Source: Bacillota bacterium (lineage in GTDB: Bacteria > Bacillota > Clostridia > Peptostreptococcales > Anaerovoracaceae). Taken from it: a DNA stretch of 32,458 bases. This document shows positions 8,948-16,664 of this stretch, piece after piece; position 1 is the first letter of the stretch; each line of letters begins with the position of its first letter. The notes beneath the pieces were generated by a model. The model searched no databases, was not told the origin of the DNA, and saw nothing but the letters and a program-made list of their open reading frames with translations. Made by a program: the position numbers and the translations under genes. Location: the NCBI GenBank assembly GCA_017397825.1, contig JAFQHT010000049.1:1-32458 (forward strand). The letters are read 5' to 3'.

Positions 8948-9143
8948 CTCAGATGGTACTGTTCTCTAAGTCCTCGTCGCAGGAAGCAGTATCAACCCGC
9001 GGCTCTATTTGCAGAGAGTACGGCAAACTCGCCGTAACACTTGCCTTTGCTCAAACAGTGCCGTACTCTTAGCTGCTCACATTCGCCGCTTAGTTGACTG
9101 CTTCGGGCTGCTCCTGCGGAAATCGTTCACAGTACCATCTGAG
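8948..9143 (-). ncRNA. long rod-like structured RNA candidate, 6S RNA-like, in the zapA leader
   Basis: The minus-strand transcript can form a set of nested stems. These are 8948-8962/9129-9143 (15 bp perfect), 8978-8983/9113-9118, 8983-8990/9097-9104 (8 bp), 8993-8996/9093-9096, 8999-9003/9085-9089 (GCGGC/GCCGC) and 9015-9025/9059-9069 (11 bp). Between the last two lies an 11/15-nt central internal loop flanked by G-C pairs. Size (about 196 nt), rod shape and central bubble match the general plan of 6S RNA, which mimics an open promoter. The closing stem ends 1 nt before the zapA Shine-Dalgarno sequence, so it could instead be a translational leader. Alternatives are a MITE-like insertion (no target duplication seen). 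I found no convincing consensus promoter immediately upstream. Confidence 0.5.
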
Positions 9144-9213
9144 CGATTTCTGTAAAAAAGCTGACCAAAAGCGAAAACAACATTCACTGTTCAAGCATAA
9201 TATTTATATAATT

Positions 9214-9528
9214 CTACTTTATGAACCGGTTTCCGGTGTTTGCGTAAATTACTATCACGATTACTGCGATGAAAAACAGGCCGAGTCCTGCCCACAGAAG
9301 CCACATTTTATCAATGACTGCGCTGAGGCATATCGGTATCCAGCACGCCGCCAGAAGGAACATGCTCTTGCCCATAAACCGGCAGAGAGCCTTTTCGTCG
9401 GTCTCTGATTTTTCGTAGGCAGATGATGTATTATAGCCTGCTATGAGCCAGGCGCCTTTGCCGGACATAAACACACTGCCAAGAACTATGAACAGCGTCA
9501 TCATTACAATGTGTATTATGAGAAGCAT
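9214..9528 (-). CDS. DUF3784 small membrane protein
   Basis: A 104-aa integral membrane protein with three hydrophobic segments (about 1-20, 48-68 and 72-95). The loop after the first one, GKGAWLIAGYNT...DEKALCRFMG, is the signature I associate with DUF3784, a family of unknown function in Firmicutes. ATG 9528 is selected because AGGAGGT lies 6 nt upstream. An upstream in-frame TTG at 9561 would lack one. Its Shine-Dalgarno sequence overlaps the stop of the preceding 164-aa gene, so the pair is likely one operon. It is not visibly linked to the division genes on either side. Confidence 0.8.
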   Translation of the reverse strand: MLLIIHIVMMTLFIVLGSVFMSGKGAWLIAGYNTSSAYEKSETDEKALCRFMGKSMFLLAACWIPICLSAVIDKMWLLWAGLGLFFIAVIVIVIYANTGNRFIK

Positions 9529-9539
9529 GCCAGCACCTC

Positions 9540-10034
9540 CTAACCTTTTATTATCATGCAATATTGGGTAAGCCGTTCAATCCATTGCTCCTGCTGCCTT
9601 TCGTATGATTTCAGTTCTATATACTCCGGCATCCATGGACGGCATGAATCCCACTCCTCAATATCCGCTTCAGAAAATTTATCCAAAGGCACTTCCCAGT
9701 ATTCCACTCTGGTTTCATCTCCGTCATGGCCCAGCCATGTGCTCCAGAGTTCCAGTTCGCTGGCCGGCGGAAGATTTGCTTTTATGTATTCTGCCAGTTC
9801 CCGCATTCCCCGCAGACTCAGCTTGTCATAACACAGTTCGTAACCGAATTCTTTTTCCGTGAGTACCTGTTCAATCAGGCTTTCGTGAGCCTTCTGCACC
9901 ATAAAGTCCGGATCAGGCTCATCGGTCTCTGTAACCATAAACCCGCCTTCTGCTTTAATCCATATTGACTGCGGCCTCTGATAATCTCTCTCCGGCAGCG
10001 GAAAATCTGCTGCTATGAACATGTAGTGGCTCAT
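9540..10034 (-). CDS. hypothetical protein, unrecognised
   Basis: A 164-aa soluble, acidic, Trp- and Tyr-rich protein that I do not recognise. It begins MSHYMFIAADFPLPERDYQ and contains a central LSLRGMRELAEYIKANLP helix and a WSTWLGHDGDE segment. No signal peptide or membrane span is seen. ATG 10034 is supported by AAGGAGACGGGAAA just upstream. The open frame extends further upstream to 10220, but that part translates the repeat-rich intergenic DNA and has no ribosome binding site, so I exclude it. It is 11 nt upstream of the DUF3784 gene. Confidence 0.75.
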   Translation of the reverse strand: MSHYMFIAADFPLPERDYQRPQSIWIKAEGGFMVTETDEPDPDFMVQKAHESLIEQVLTEKEFGYELCYDKLSLRGMRELAEYIKANLPPASELELWSTWLGHDGDETRVEYWEVPLDKFSEADIEEWDSCRPWMPEYIELKSYERQQEQWIERLTQYCMIIKG

Positions 10035-10059
10035 TTTCCCGTCTCCTTTTCGCACTGTT

Positions 10060-10240
10060 GCGGTCAAAACACTCGAAAAAACCAACTTTTGTCCGCCAAA
10101 TTGGCTTTTTTGAATATTTTTTGCTTGTTTTCTTTCCCCAATCGGGCATTTACGGACATTCTGCCCTGAAAAAGTCAGTTTTGTCCGCAGAATCTTTCGA
10201 AACTGCGGACAAAACATCATATTTTTGCTTAATCTGTCCG
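10060..10240. repeat. cluster of degenerate GCGGACAAAA / TTTTGTCCGC repeats
   Basis: The noncoding gap between pheT and the 164-aa gene contains related motifs in both orientations: GCGGTCAAAAC (10060-10070), TTTTGTCCGC (10087-10096), ACGGACATT (10152-10160), TTTTGTCCGC (10179-10188), GCGGACAAAA (10205-10214) and TGTCCG near 10235. On the minus strand two units align as GCGGACAAAA followed by a TTTTT-C run. This looks like a tandem or nested palindromic repeat, perhaps a REP-like dispersed element. It could also be just a terminator region that duplicated. Confidence 0.55.
10178..10215 (-). terminator. strong hairpin after pheT, probable terminator
   Basis: Perfect 13-bp stem GTTTTGTCCGCAG (10178-10190) / CTGCGGACAAAAC (10203-10215) with a 12-nt loop. 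On the minus strand it lies 38 nt past the pheT stop and is followed by TGACTTTTTC, a modest U-rich run. It is also part of the GCGGACAAAA repeat cluster. Confidence 0.6.
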
Positions 10241-10253
10241 TCGGGATACTTAA

Positions 10254-12716
10254 TTACATTTCTCTTAATGTAAGACCAAGTTTTTCCTTTAATGCTTCGA
10301 GAACCTTGCCGTGTACAGCCTGAACGTCTTCGTCTGTAAGAGTTCTGTCAGCTGCTCTGTAAGTAAGGGAGAAGGCCATGGACTTCTTGCCTTCTTCAAC
10401 CTGCTTGCCGCGGTAGATGTCGAAAAGCTTAACGCTTCTGAGAAGTTCAGTAGCTGCTTCAGTGATAACAGCTTCAATCTGGCCTACAGTCATTTCTTCG
10501 TCTGCAAGAAGCGCGATATCTCTTACCATTGCAGGGTACTTAGGAAGCTGAGTGTAAACCTTAGTAGTGTTTGCAAGTTCAGTTACGTTTTCGAACATGA
10601 GCTCGCAAGTGTAGCAGCGTGTGCCGATGCCGTAAGCATCTGCAACTTCAGGGTGAACTTCACCCATGATGCCAAGTTCAACTTCTTCTTCCATAGGGCC
10701 ATTTTCAAGCTCAGCCATATGAGTTGCAACGATTCTTGCACATCTGCCTGGGTGATATACACCGTATTCAGTTTCAGGAATGAACTGAATATCTCTGATT
10801 CCAAGCTTGTTAAGAAGTTCAACAACTACACCCTTGAGAGTGAAGAAATCTTCTTCCTTGCCGTACATACCGATGCAGAGGTTGTCACTTTCGTATGGAA
10901 GAGCCTTTGGATTGAGCACGTTGTCCATGAAAGTATTACCGATTTCAAAAGCTCTCATGCTTTCCAGATTTCTTGAGAAGTTTCTGCCCATTACTTCCAG
11001 CATCTGTGGAGTAAGGATAGTTCTCATAACGGATGTATCTTCGCCCAGTGGGTTGAGGATCTTTACGAAAGCTCTTTCCCATGAGTCTTCTGCGATTCTT
11101 ACCTTGTCGATTTCCTTAGGGCTTACGAAGGAGTAAGTCTGGATTTCGTTTGCACCCATAGCGCACATAGTTTCTCTTGCAAGGTCTTTGATATCTCTTT
11201 CGTAAGTCTGGCTTGCTTCGTTGTTGCCCTTAGGAATAGTTACAGGAAGGTTGTCGTAACCATAGAGTCTTGCGATTTCTTCGATTACGTCTTCTTCGAT
11301 TTCCATGTCCTGTCTTACTGTAGGAGCAGTTACCAGCATTTCATCGCCTTCGCCTTCAACCTTCATTTCAAGGCTTGTCAGATAATCAACCATCTGCTGT
11401 CTCGTTAATTCAATGCCGAGGACATTGTTGATTCTGCTTACTCTTGCGCGTACAGTTTTTGCTTCTTCAGGGTTTGGATAAATATCAATGCAGCCGCCAA
11501 CTACTGTACCTGCACCGATGAGTTCTACCAGGTGGCAGAATCTGTCGGAAGCTTCTCTGCAGAGGTTAGGGTCGATAACCTTTTCATAACGTGCGGATGC
11601 TTCAGTTCTGAGAACCAGTCTCTTGGCAGTAGTTCTTACACTGTTGCCAAGGAAGTTTGCGGATTCCAGAATAACTGTCTTTGTAGTTTCTTCGATTTCG
11701 GAGTTGAGACCGCCCATTACGCCGGCAATACCGATGGACTTTTCTGCGTCCTTGATCATGAGCATCTGGTCGTCAAGAGTTCTTTCTGTTCCGTCCAGAG
11801 TTGTGAACTTTTCGCCCTCCTGCGCAACGTCAACGATGATCTTTGCACCTGCAACGCTGTTGATATCGAAAGCGTGGAGAGGCTGGCCGTATTCAAGCAT
11901 TACGAAGTTTGTAATGTCTACGATGTTGTTGATAGGTCTCATGCCTGCATGGATAAGTCTTCTCTGAAGCCACCATGGGGACTGTTCAAACTTAACATCC
12001 TTGATAACTCTTGCTGTATAACGCTTGCAGAGGTCGGACTTTACTTCTACGGAAATGTAGTCGTTTACATCGCCTTCTTCCTTTTCGCACTTTGTTTCAG
12101 GGTGGTGAAGCTCAGTTCCGAAAGTAGCTGCAGCTTCTCTTGCCATACCTACCATGGAAAGGCAGTCAGGTCTGTTAGGTGTGATTTCGAAGTCGATAAT
12201 GGCATCCTTGAGTTCCATAGTTTCAGCAAAATCAGTACCTACAGGATATTCTTTCTCAAGAATCCAGATACCGTCTCTCTGAGTCACAGGAACCACTTTA
12301 TCTTCAAAACCAAGTTCTCCGAAGGAGCAGAGCATACCGTTGGATTCAACTCCGCGGAGCTCACCCTTATTGATTGTCACGCCGCCTTCTACCTTTGGCT
12401 GGCCGTGAAGAGGACCCGGGATTCTGCTGCCGTGAAGAGCAACAGGAACGTATGCGCCTTCAAAAACATTAGTTGCACCTGTTACAATCTGTACAGGTTC
12501 TTCCTGACCGCAGTCAAGCTGGCATACAACAAGCTTGTCAGCATCAGGGTGCTTTTCAATTTTTACGATTTTGCCCACTACTACGCTGGACATTTCTTCT
12601 CCAACCATTTCCATAGTTTCAAGGTTGGAGCCGGACATGATCATTCTTTCGCAGAATTCTTCAGGGCTTACATTAACTTCTGTATAATCTTTTAACCATT
12701 CTAATGATACTATCAT
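10254..12716 (-). CDS. pheT: phenylalanyl-tRNA synthetase beta subunit
   Basis: Non-catalytic subunit of the (alpha-beta)2 PheRS that binds and edits tRNA-Phe. It is 820 aa, normal for bacteria. Order: N-terminal EMAP-type tRNA-binding domain (about 40-150, VVGKIVKIEKHPDADKL), B3/B4 editing domain (about 210-380), B5 domain (about 405-480), catalytic-like core, and a C-terminal FDX-ACB anticodon-binding domain (about 725-820, YTQLPKYPAMVRDIALL). ATG 12716 has AGGAGG 11 nt upstream, slightly long. It is 33 nt after pheS and followed by the hairpin at 10178-10215. Confidence 0.98.
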   Translation of the reverse strand: MIVSLEWLKDYTEVNVSPEEFCERMIMSGSNLETMEMVGEEMSSVVVGKIVKIEKHPDADKLVVCQLDCGQEEPVQIVTGATNVFEGAYVPVALHGSRIPGPLHGQPKVEGGVTINKGELRGVESNGMLCSFGELGFEDKVVPVTQRDGIWILEKEYPVGTDFAETMELKDAIIDFEITPNRPDCLSMVGMAREAAATFGTELHHPETKCEKEEGDVNDYISVEVKSDLCKRYTARVIKDVKFEQSPWWLQRRLIHAGMRPINNIVDITNFVMLEYGQPLHAFDINSVAGAKIIVDVAQEGEKFTTLDGTERTLDDQMLMIKDAEKSIGIAGVMGGLNSEIEETTKTVILESANFLGNSVRTTAKRLVLRTEASARYEKVIDPNLCREASDRFCHLVELIGAGTVVGGCIDIYPNPEEAKTVRARVSRINNVLGIELTRQQMVDYLTSLEMKVEGEGDEMLVTAPTVRQDMEIEEDVIEEIARLYGYDNLPVTIPKGNNEASQTYERDIKDLARETMCAMGANEIQTYSFVSPKEIDKVRIAEDSWERAFVKILNPLGEDTSVMRTILTPQMLEVMGRNFSRNLESMRAFEIGNTFMDNVLNPKALPYESDNLCIGMYGKEEDFFTLKGVVVELLNKLGIRDIQFIPETEYGVYHPGRCARIVATHMAELENGPMEEEVELGIMGEVHPEVADAYGIGTRCYTCELMFENVTELANTTKVYTQLPKYPAMVRDIALLADEEMTVGQIEAVITEAATELLRSVKLFDIYRGKQVEEGKKSMAFSLTYRAADRTLTDEDVQAVHGKVLEALKEKLGLTLREM

Positions 12717-12749
12717 TTTTACTTTATCCTCCTAAATTGCTGCTTGTCA

Positions 12750-13772
12750 CTACATGAACTGTTCGATGAATCTCATATCGTTTTCGTACATAAGTCTGAT
12801 GTCATCGATTCCGTACTTGAGCATTGCTACACGTTCCACGCCTACGCCGAAAGCAAAACCGGTGTACTTTTCAGTATCGATTCCGCCAACTTTGAGTACG
12901 TTAGGGTGAACCATACCGCAGCCGAGGATTTCAATCCAGCCGCTGCCCTTGCATACTCTGCAGCCTTTGCCGCCGCACTTGAAGCAGGATACGTCCATTT
13001 CAGCAGAAGGTTCTGTGAACGGGAAGTGGTGAGGTCTGAATTTAGTCTTTGTTTCAGAACCGAACATCTGCTTAGCGAAGCTGTCCAGCACGCCCTTAAG
13101 GTCAGCCATTGTGATGCCTTCGTCTACTACGAGGCCTTCAACCTGATGGAACATTGGGGAGTGAGTTGCGTCAGCAGTGTCGCATCTGAAAGTTCTGCCC
13201 GGTGCAAATACTCTGATAGGAGGTTCCTGGCTCTGAAGCACTCTTACCTGTACAGGGGAAGTCTGAGTTCTCAGGAGAACGTCGTCGCTGATATAGAAAG
13301 TATCAGTCCAGTCTCTTGCAGGGTGGTTAGGACCAGCGTTAAGTGCGTCGAAGTTGTTGAAAACAGTTTCAACTTCAGGACCTTCTGTAAGTGTAAAGCC
13401 CATGGATTTGAATACCTTGGACATTTCTTCGATTGTCAGTGTAACAGGGTGCTTTGCGCCAAGCTTAACAGCCTTGCCCGGTTCTGTTACGTCGATTTTT
13501 TCTGCCTTGAACTTGGCTTCCTGAGCAGCGCTCTTCAGCTTTGCAAAAGTTTCTGCGAGAAGTTCTTCAATTTCGGCTCTTACCTGGTTAGCAGCCTGGC
13601 CCAGTTCCTTTCTTTCTTCCGGAGCAAGTTTGCCCATGGATTTTAAAATTTCAGTGAGAGCACCCTTCTTACCGAGTACTTTTACTCTCACATCTTCGGC
13701 TTCCTGGACGGAAGCTGCTGCATTAAGCTGTGCTTTTGATTCTTCTAAAATCTGCTGTAATTTTGCTTGCAT
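12750..13772 (-). CDS. pheS: phenylalanyl-tRNA synthetase alpha subunit
   Basis: Catalytic class II subunit of PheRS, 340 aa. An N-terminal coiled coil (about 1-85) packs against tRNA-Phe. Class II motif 2 is seen in PIRVFAPGRTFRCDTADATHSPMFHQVEGL, and motif 3 in GFAFGVGVERVAMLKYGIDDIR. A cysteine set, CFKCGGKGCRVCKGSG, near residue 265 is the usual insertion that may bind metal. AGGAAGG lies 10 nt before ATG 13772. No T-box leader precedes it, although T-boxes often control pheST in Firmicutes. Confidence 0.98.
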   Translation of the reverse strand: MQAKLQQILEESKAQLNAAASVQEAEDVRVKVLGKKGALTEILKSMGKLAPEERKELGQAANQVRAEIEELLAETFAKLKSAAQEAKFKAEKIDVTEPGKAVKLGAKHPVTLTIEEMSKVFKSMGFTLTEGPEVETVFNNFDALNAGPNHPARDWTDTFYISDDVLLRTQTSPVQVRVLQSQEPPIRVFAPGRTFRCDTADATHSPMFHQVEGLVVDEGITMADLKGVLDSFAKQMFGSETKTKFRPHHFPFTEPSAEMDVSCFKCGGKGCRVCKGSGWIEILGCGMVHPNVLKVGGIDTEKYTGFAFGVGVERVAMLKYGIDDIRLMYENDMRFIEQFM

Positions 13773-13814
13773 TTTTTATATACCTTCCTGAAATTTAAGT
13801 TTTTAACGTTTTAT

Positions 13815-14579
13815 TTATGGCCTTACAGCCTCATACATCAGAATTCCTGCCGCTACAGAAGCATTGAGGGATTCAATGTTTCCGAACATAGGAATTTTAA
13901 TTTTCATATCGGAGCTTTTGATGAGACTTTCAGAAATACCGTTGCCCTCATTGCCGATAATCAGCGCGATATTGTCCTTAAGATTCACATCATAGTAGTA
14001 GCAGTCTGTGTCAAAACATGTAGCTACCAGTTTTTTGCCGGCTGCCCTGGTAAATTCCAAGAGCTCTTCCTCGGAGTCCATGAAAACAACCGGCATTCTA
14101 AAGAGTGAACCGGTCGCCGCCCTTACTACCTTAGGTGAGAAAACATCAGCCGTGCCTTTCATCACCACTGCAAGTTTATAACCTGCAGCATCTGCAGTAC
14201 GCAGAATCGTGCCTATATTGCCAGGATCCTGCAGTCTATCCAAAACGACAAAATTCCCGCCTGCATCATTTAGGAATTGTGCCCGGGAAATCTGTGGTTT
14301 CTTAACTATGGCGATTATTCCCTGACTGGTCTGAGTCTGGGCCAGCTGGGCAAATAACCGTTCGTCTAATACGAAGGCCACATCCTCAAGTCCCGAAAAC
14401 TTGCCCGAGTATCCTTCGCGCACAAGAACGGTCTGGATTTCGGCCCCGTTCTTAACAGCCTCCTCAATCAGGTTTTCCCCTTCAATGAGGTAGCAAGACA
14501 GCTTGTCTCTGTACTTTTTCTGAGAAAGCTGCTCGCATAATTTCACTATTTTGTTGTCTTTTGAAGTAATTTTCCTCAT
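13815..14579 (-). CDS. TrmH/SpoU-family RNA 2'-O-methyltransferase
   Basis: A 254-aa SPOUT methyltransferase. It has an N-terminal substrate-binding domain (SPOU_sub_bind, about 10-95, SCYLIEGENLIEEAV) and a C-terminal trefoil-knot domain. The three SpoU motifs are visible: NIGTILRTADAAG, ALIIGNEGNGIS and IPMFGNIESLNASVAAGILMYE. Such genes (ysgA-like in Bacillus) commonly precede pheST and probably modify rRNA; the exact nucleotide cannot be told. ATG 14579 has AGGCGG 7 nt upstream. It lies 42 nt before pheS and just after the ftsZ terminator, with no clear promoter of its own in the short gap. Confidence 0.93.
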   Translation of the reverse strand: MRKITSKDNKIVKLCEQLSQKKYRDKLSCYLIEGENLIEEAVKNGAEIQTVLVREGYSGKFSGLEDVAFVLDERLFAQLAQTQTSQGIIAIVKKPQISRAQFLNDAGGNFVVLDRLQDPGNIGTILRTADAAGYKLAVVMKGTADVFSPKVVRAATGSLFRMPVVFMDSEEELLEFTRAAGKKLVATCFDTDCYYYDVNLKDNIALIIGNEGNGISESLIKSSDMKIKIPMFGNIESLNASVAAGILMYEAVRP

Positions 14580-14606
14580 TGAATGACCGCCTGTAATTTA
14601 CACCAA

Positions 14607-14628
14607 AAGCCGGCGGTTAAGCCGGCTT
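14607..14628 (-). terminator. ftsZ terminator
   Basis: Perfect 8-bp GC-rich stem AAGCCGGC (14607-14614) / GCCGGCTT (14621-14628) with a 6-nt loop, 13 nt after the ftsZ stop. On the minus strand it runs into TTTTGG, a short U-tract. On the plus strand it is followed by a T-rich run, but no plus gene needs it. The short tract may permit read-through into the methyltransferase-pheST genes. Confidence 0.65.
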
Positions 14629-14641
14629 GTATTTTTTGTTT

Positions 14642-15796
14642 TTAAAGGAAACTTGGAATTTCGAATCTGGAACTTCCTTTTTCCTCTTCTTCTCTGTTGA
14701 GAATATCCTGAAGTGTCACTTCAGTTCCTTCCAGACCTTCTACTTTGCCGAAAACATCATAGTCTCCAAGACCCTGGCCCGCAGGCTGCTGCTGTGCAGG
14801 TTCTGCCTTAGGTGCCTGGCCGCTGCCTGAAGAGTTTTCAAGACCTTCGTCGAAGCCTGTTGCGATTACTGTAATTGAAACTTCGTCCTGCATGTCCTCG
14901 TTGACAGCGGCACCGAAGATAAGGATACAATCTCTGTCTGCCTGTTCTTCAACAAGGTTTGCAATTTCGCTGACTTCCAGCATACCCAGGTCGTATCCGC
15001 CGGAAACGTAAAGGAGGATTGCCTTGGCGCCCTTGATTGTAGTTTCAAGAAGCGGACTTTCGATGGCAGCCTTTACTGCGTCCTGAGCTCTGTTTTCGCC
15101 TGTGCCGTGACCAACGCCCATGTGAGCAACACCTCTGTCTGTCATTACTGACTTGACGTCCGCAAAGTCTACGTTGATAAGTGCGAAGTCGGAAATCAGG
15201 TCTGAAATACCCTGAACCCCCTGTCTCAGCACATCATCGGCCATGGCAAATGCCTGAATCATTGATGTATTCTTTTCACAGTTTGCAAGGAGTTTGTCGT
15301 TAGGAACGATTACCAGTGAGTCAACATATTTCTTTAAGAAATTAATTCCAAGTTCAGCCTGTTTACGTCTCTTCGCACCTTCGAAGGAGAAAGGCTTGGT
15401 AACAACCCCTACTGTGAGAATTCCCATATCCTTGGCAGCTTTGGCAATGATTGGTGCAGCACCTGTACCTGTACCGCCTCCCATGCCTGCTGTGATGAAG
15501 ACCATATCGGAGCCGTCCAGAAGACCTGTAATTTCATCCAGAGTTTCCTCTGCTGCCTTCTGACCGATTTCAGGATTTGCACCTGCTCCGAGTCCTCTTG
15601 TAAGTTTTTCGCCGATCTGAACCTTGGTTTCTGCAACGCATCTGTTCAGGGCCTGTCTATCTGTATTAACAGCGATAAAGTCCACGCCTTTAAGTTCAGC
15701 TTCCACCATGCGGTTAACTGCATTGCATCCGCCGCCGCCGACACCTACAACTTTAATCACTGCTGATTTTTCTAAATTAGTATCAAACTGTAGCAT
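14642..15796 (-). CDS. ftsZ: cell division GTPase FtsZ
   Basis: Tubulin homologue that polymerises into the Z-ring at midcell. It has 384 aa. The tubulin signature GGGTGTG is at 106-112, the T7 synergy loop NVDFADV near 210. A variable linker of about 45 residues rich in Gln, Ala and Gly leads to the C-terminal conserved peptide, ending RFEIPSFL, which binds membrane anchors. AGGAGG is 9 nt before ATG 15796. It is the last gene of the dcw cluster; ftsA does not precede it, so the anchor (FtsA or SepF) must be encoded elsewhere. Confidence 0.99.
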   Translation of the reverse strand: MLQFDTNLEKSAVIKVVGVGGGGCNAVNRMVEAELKGVDFIAVNTDRQALNRCVAETKVQIGEKLTRGLGAGANPEIGQKAAEETLDEITGLLDGSDMVFITAGMGGGTGTGAAPIIAKAAKDMGILTVGVVTKPFSFEGAKRRKQAELGINFLKKYVDSLVIVPNDKLLANCEKNTSMIQAFAMADDVLRQGVQGISDLISDFALINVDFADVKSVMTDRGVAHMGVGHGTGENRAQDAVKAAIESPLLETTIKGAKAILLYVSGGYDLGMLEVSEIANLVEEQADRDCILIFGAAVNEDMQDEVSITVIATGFDEGLENSSGSGQAPKAEPAQQQPAGQGLGDYDVFGKVEGLEGTEVTLQDILNREEEEKGSSRFEIPSFL

Positions 15797-15833
15797 TAAG
15801 TCCTACCTCCTCAAATGTTCCCAATTATAGATA

Positions 15834-15842
15834 ATTGTATCA
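15834..15842 (-). promoter_or_regulatory. ftsZ: possible extended -10 promoter of ftsZ
   Basis: In the 118-nt gap between divIB and ftsZ the minus strand carries TGATACAAT, a TGN extended -10 with TACAAT (15834-15839), about 38 nt before the ftsZ start. I see no good -35 at normal spacing. This would give ftsZ its own transcription in addition to read-through from the dcw operon. Confidence 0.45.
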
Positions 15843-15914
15843 TATATCTGCCGTAAATGCACTATTTTTTTAGGCTTTTTCGGTCAATTTCAGAGCTTTT
15901 TTTACAAACCATTA

Positions 15915-16664
15915 TCAGTCAATTTTAGGATTGAAAGAAACTTTGGTGTCACCGCTGACAACAATGGTTCCTCTTTCAATTTCACGGTCAAATAATTCCT
16001 GAACAACCAGCTGAATATAGTCTTTTTCCATGGCCTTCATAATGTGTTCAGGAGTGCCTCTTACAAAAAGGCTGTCAAGTACATAAGCTTTGATTTCACC
16101 TTCTGACACTTCTATAGTTTTGAAATACATATTATGCTTGTCCATCACATTGAGGAGCTGGAGAGTCTGGCGGAGAAGCACCTTTTCTTCGGCCTCCACA
16201 GGCTCGCCTACAGACAGTTTACTGATTGTGATTCCTTTAAGGACAGTAAGCTGCGGTTCCACACTGGTTTTTCGCAGAACGATTCCTTCACCGTCCACCA
16301 CTACATATTTTTCGCCGTAAACAATGGCTCCTGTCTGACGTCGTTCTTTCAGTTCAATTCTGATTGTGGCAGGAAGCACTCTTTTAACGTTGACCTCCTG
16401 CATATATGAATCCTTTTCCAGACGCTGTTTTATATCCTTACAGTCAGTTCCGATGAAAATATTTCCTCCCGCTGTGCAATTACCCATCACACGGATTTCA
16501 TCAGCTGTGTAATAATGATTTCCTTCAACAACAAACTCTTTAACCTCAAAAAGCGGAGCTTTAAGCAAAAATGCCACAGCACCGCAGAAAATGAGGAAAA
16601 TCATAAATTTCGCCCAGAATTTTATTTTTCGTCTTTTTCTTTTAATCGCACGTTCTTCTTTCAA
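15915..16664 (-). CDS. divIB: cell division protein DivIB/FtsQ
   Basis: A 249-aa bitopic division scaffold that, in the family, bridges FtsL/DivIC to the septal synthase. It has a very basic cytosolic N terminus (KRKRRKIK), one membrane segment (about 17-37) and a POTRA domain (about 42-112, FEVKEFVVEGNHYYTADEIR). The extracytoplasmic FtsQ/DivIB domain follows. The start is a TTG at 16664 with AGGTGG 5 nt upstream; there is no in-frame ATG or GTG before residue 21, which would remove the basic segment. The first 23 nt overlap the 3' end of murA, suggesting coupled translation. Confidence 0.93.
   Translation of the reverse strand: MKEERAIKRKRRKIKFWAKFMIFLIFCGAVAFLLKAPLFEVKEFVVEGNHYYTADEIRVMGNCTAGGNIFIGTDCKDIKQRLEKDSYMQEVNVKRVLPATIRIELKERRQTGAIVYGEKYVVVDGEGIVLRKTSVEPQLTVLKGITISKLSVGEPVEAEEKVLLRQTLQLLNVMDKHNMYFKTIEVSEGEIKAYVLDSLFVRGTPEHIMKAMEKDYIQLVVQELFDREIERGTIVVSGDTKVSFNPKID

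Noticed and set aside
8942-9150. SRP RNA, T-box or MITE in the zapA leader
   Set aside because: No conserved SRP helix-8 loop motif and no T-box GGTGG-type antiterminator sequence with specifier loop were found. No flanking target-site duplication supports a MITE, though that option is not excluded.
10035-10220. N-terminal extension of the 164-aa hypothetical protein
   Set aside because: It translates the repeat cluster and lacks a ribosome binding site; a good AAGGAG lies just before ATG 10034.
11532-12695. A 387-codon open frame on the plus strand
   Set aside because: It is antisense to the N-terminal part of pheT, is Cys/Phe-rich with no domain resemblance, and has no ribosome binding site. 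It is a shadow of pheT codon usage.
12744-13646. A 300-codon plus-strand open frame
   Set aside because: Antisense to pheS, whose motifs and reading frame are unambiguous.
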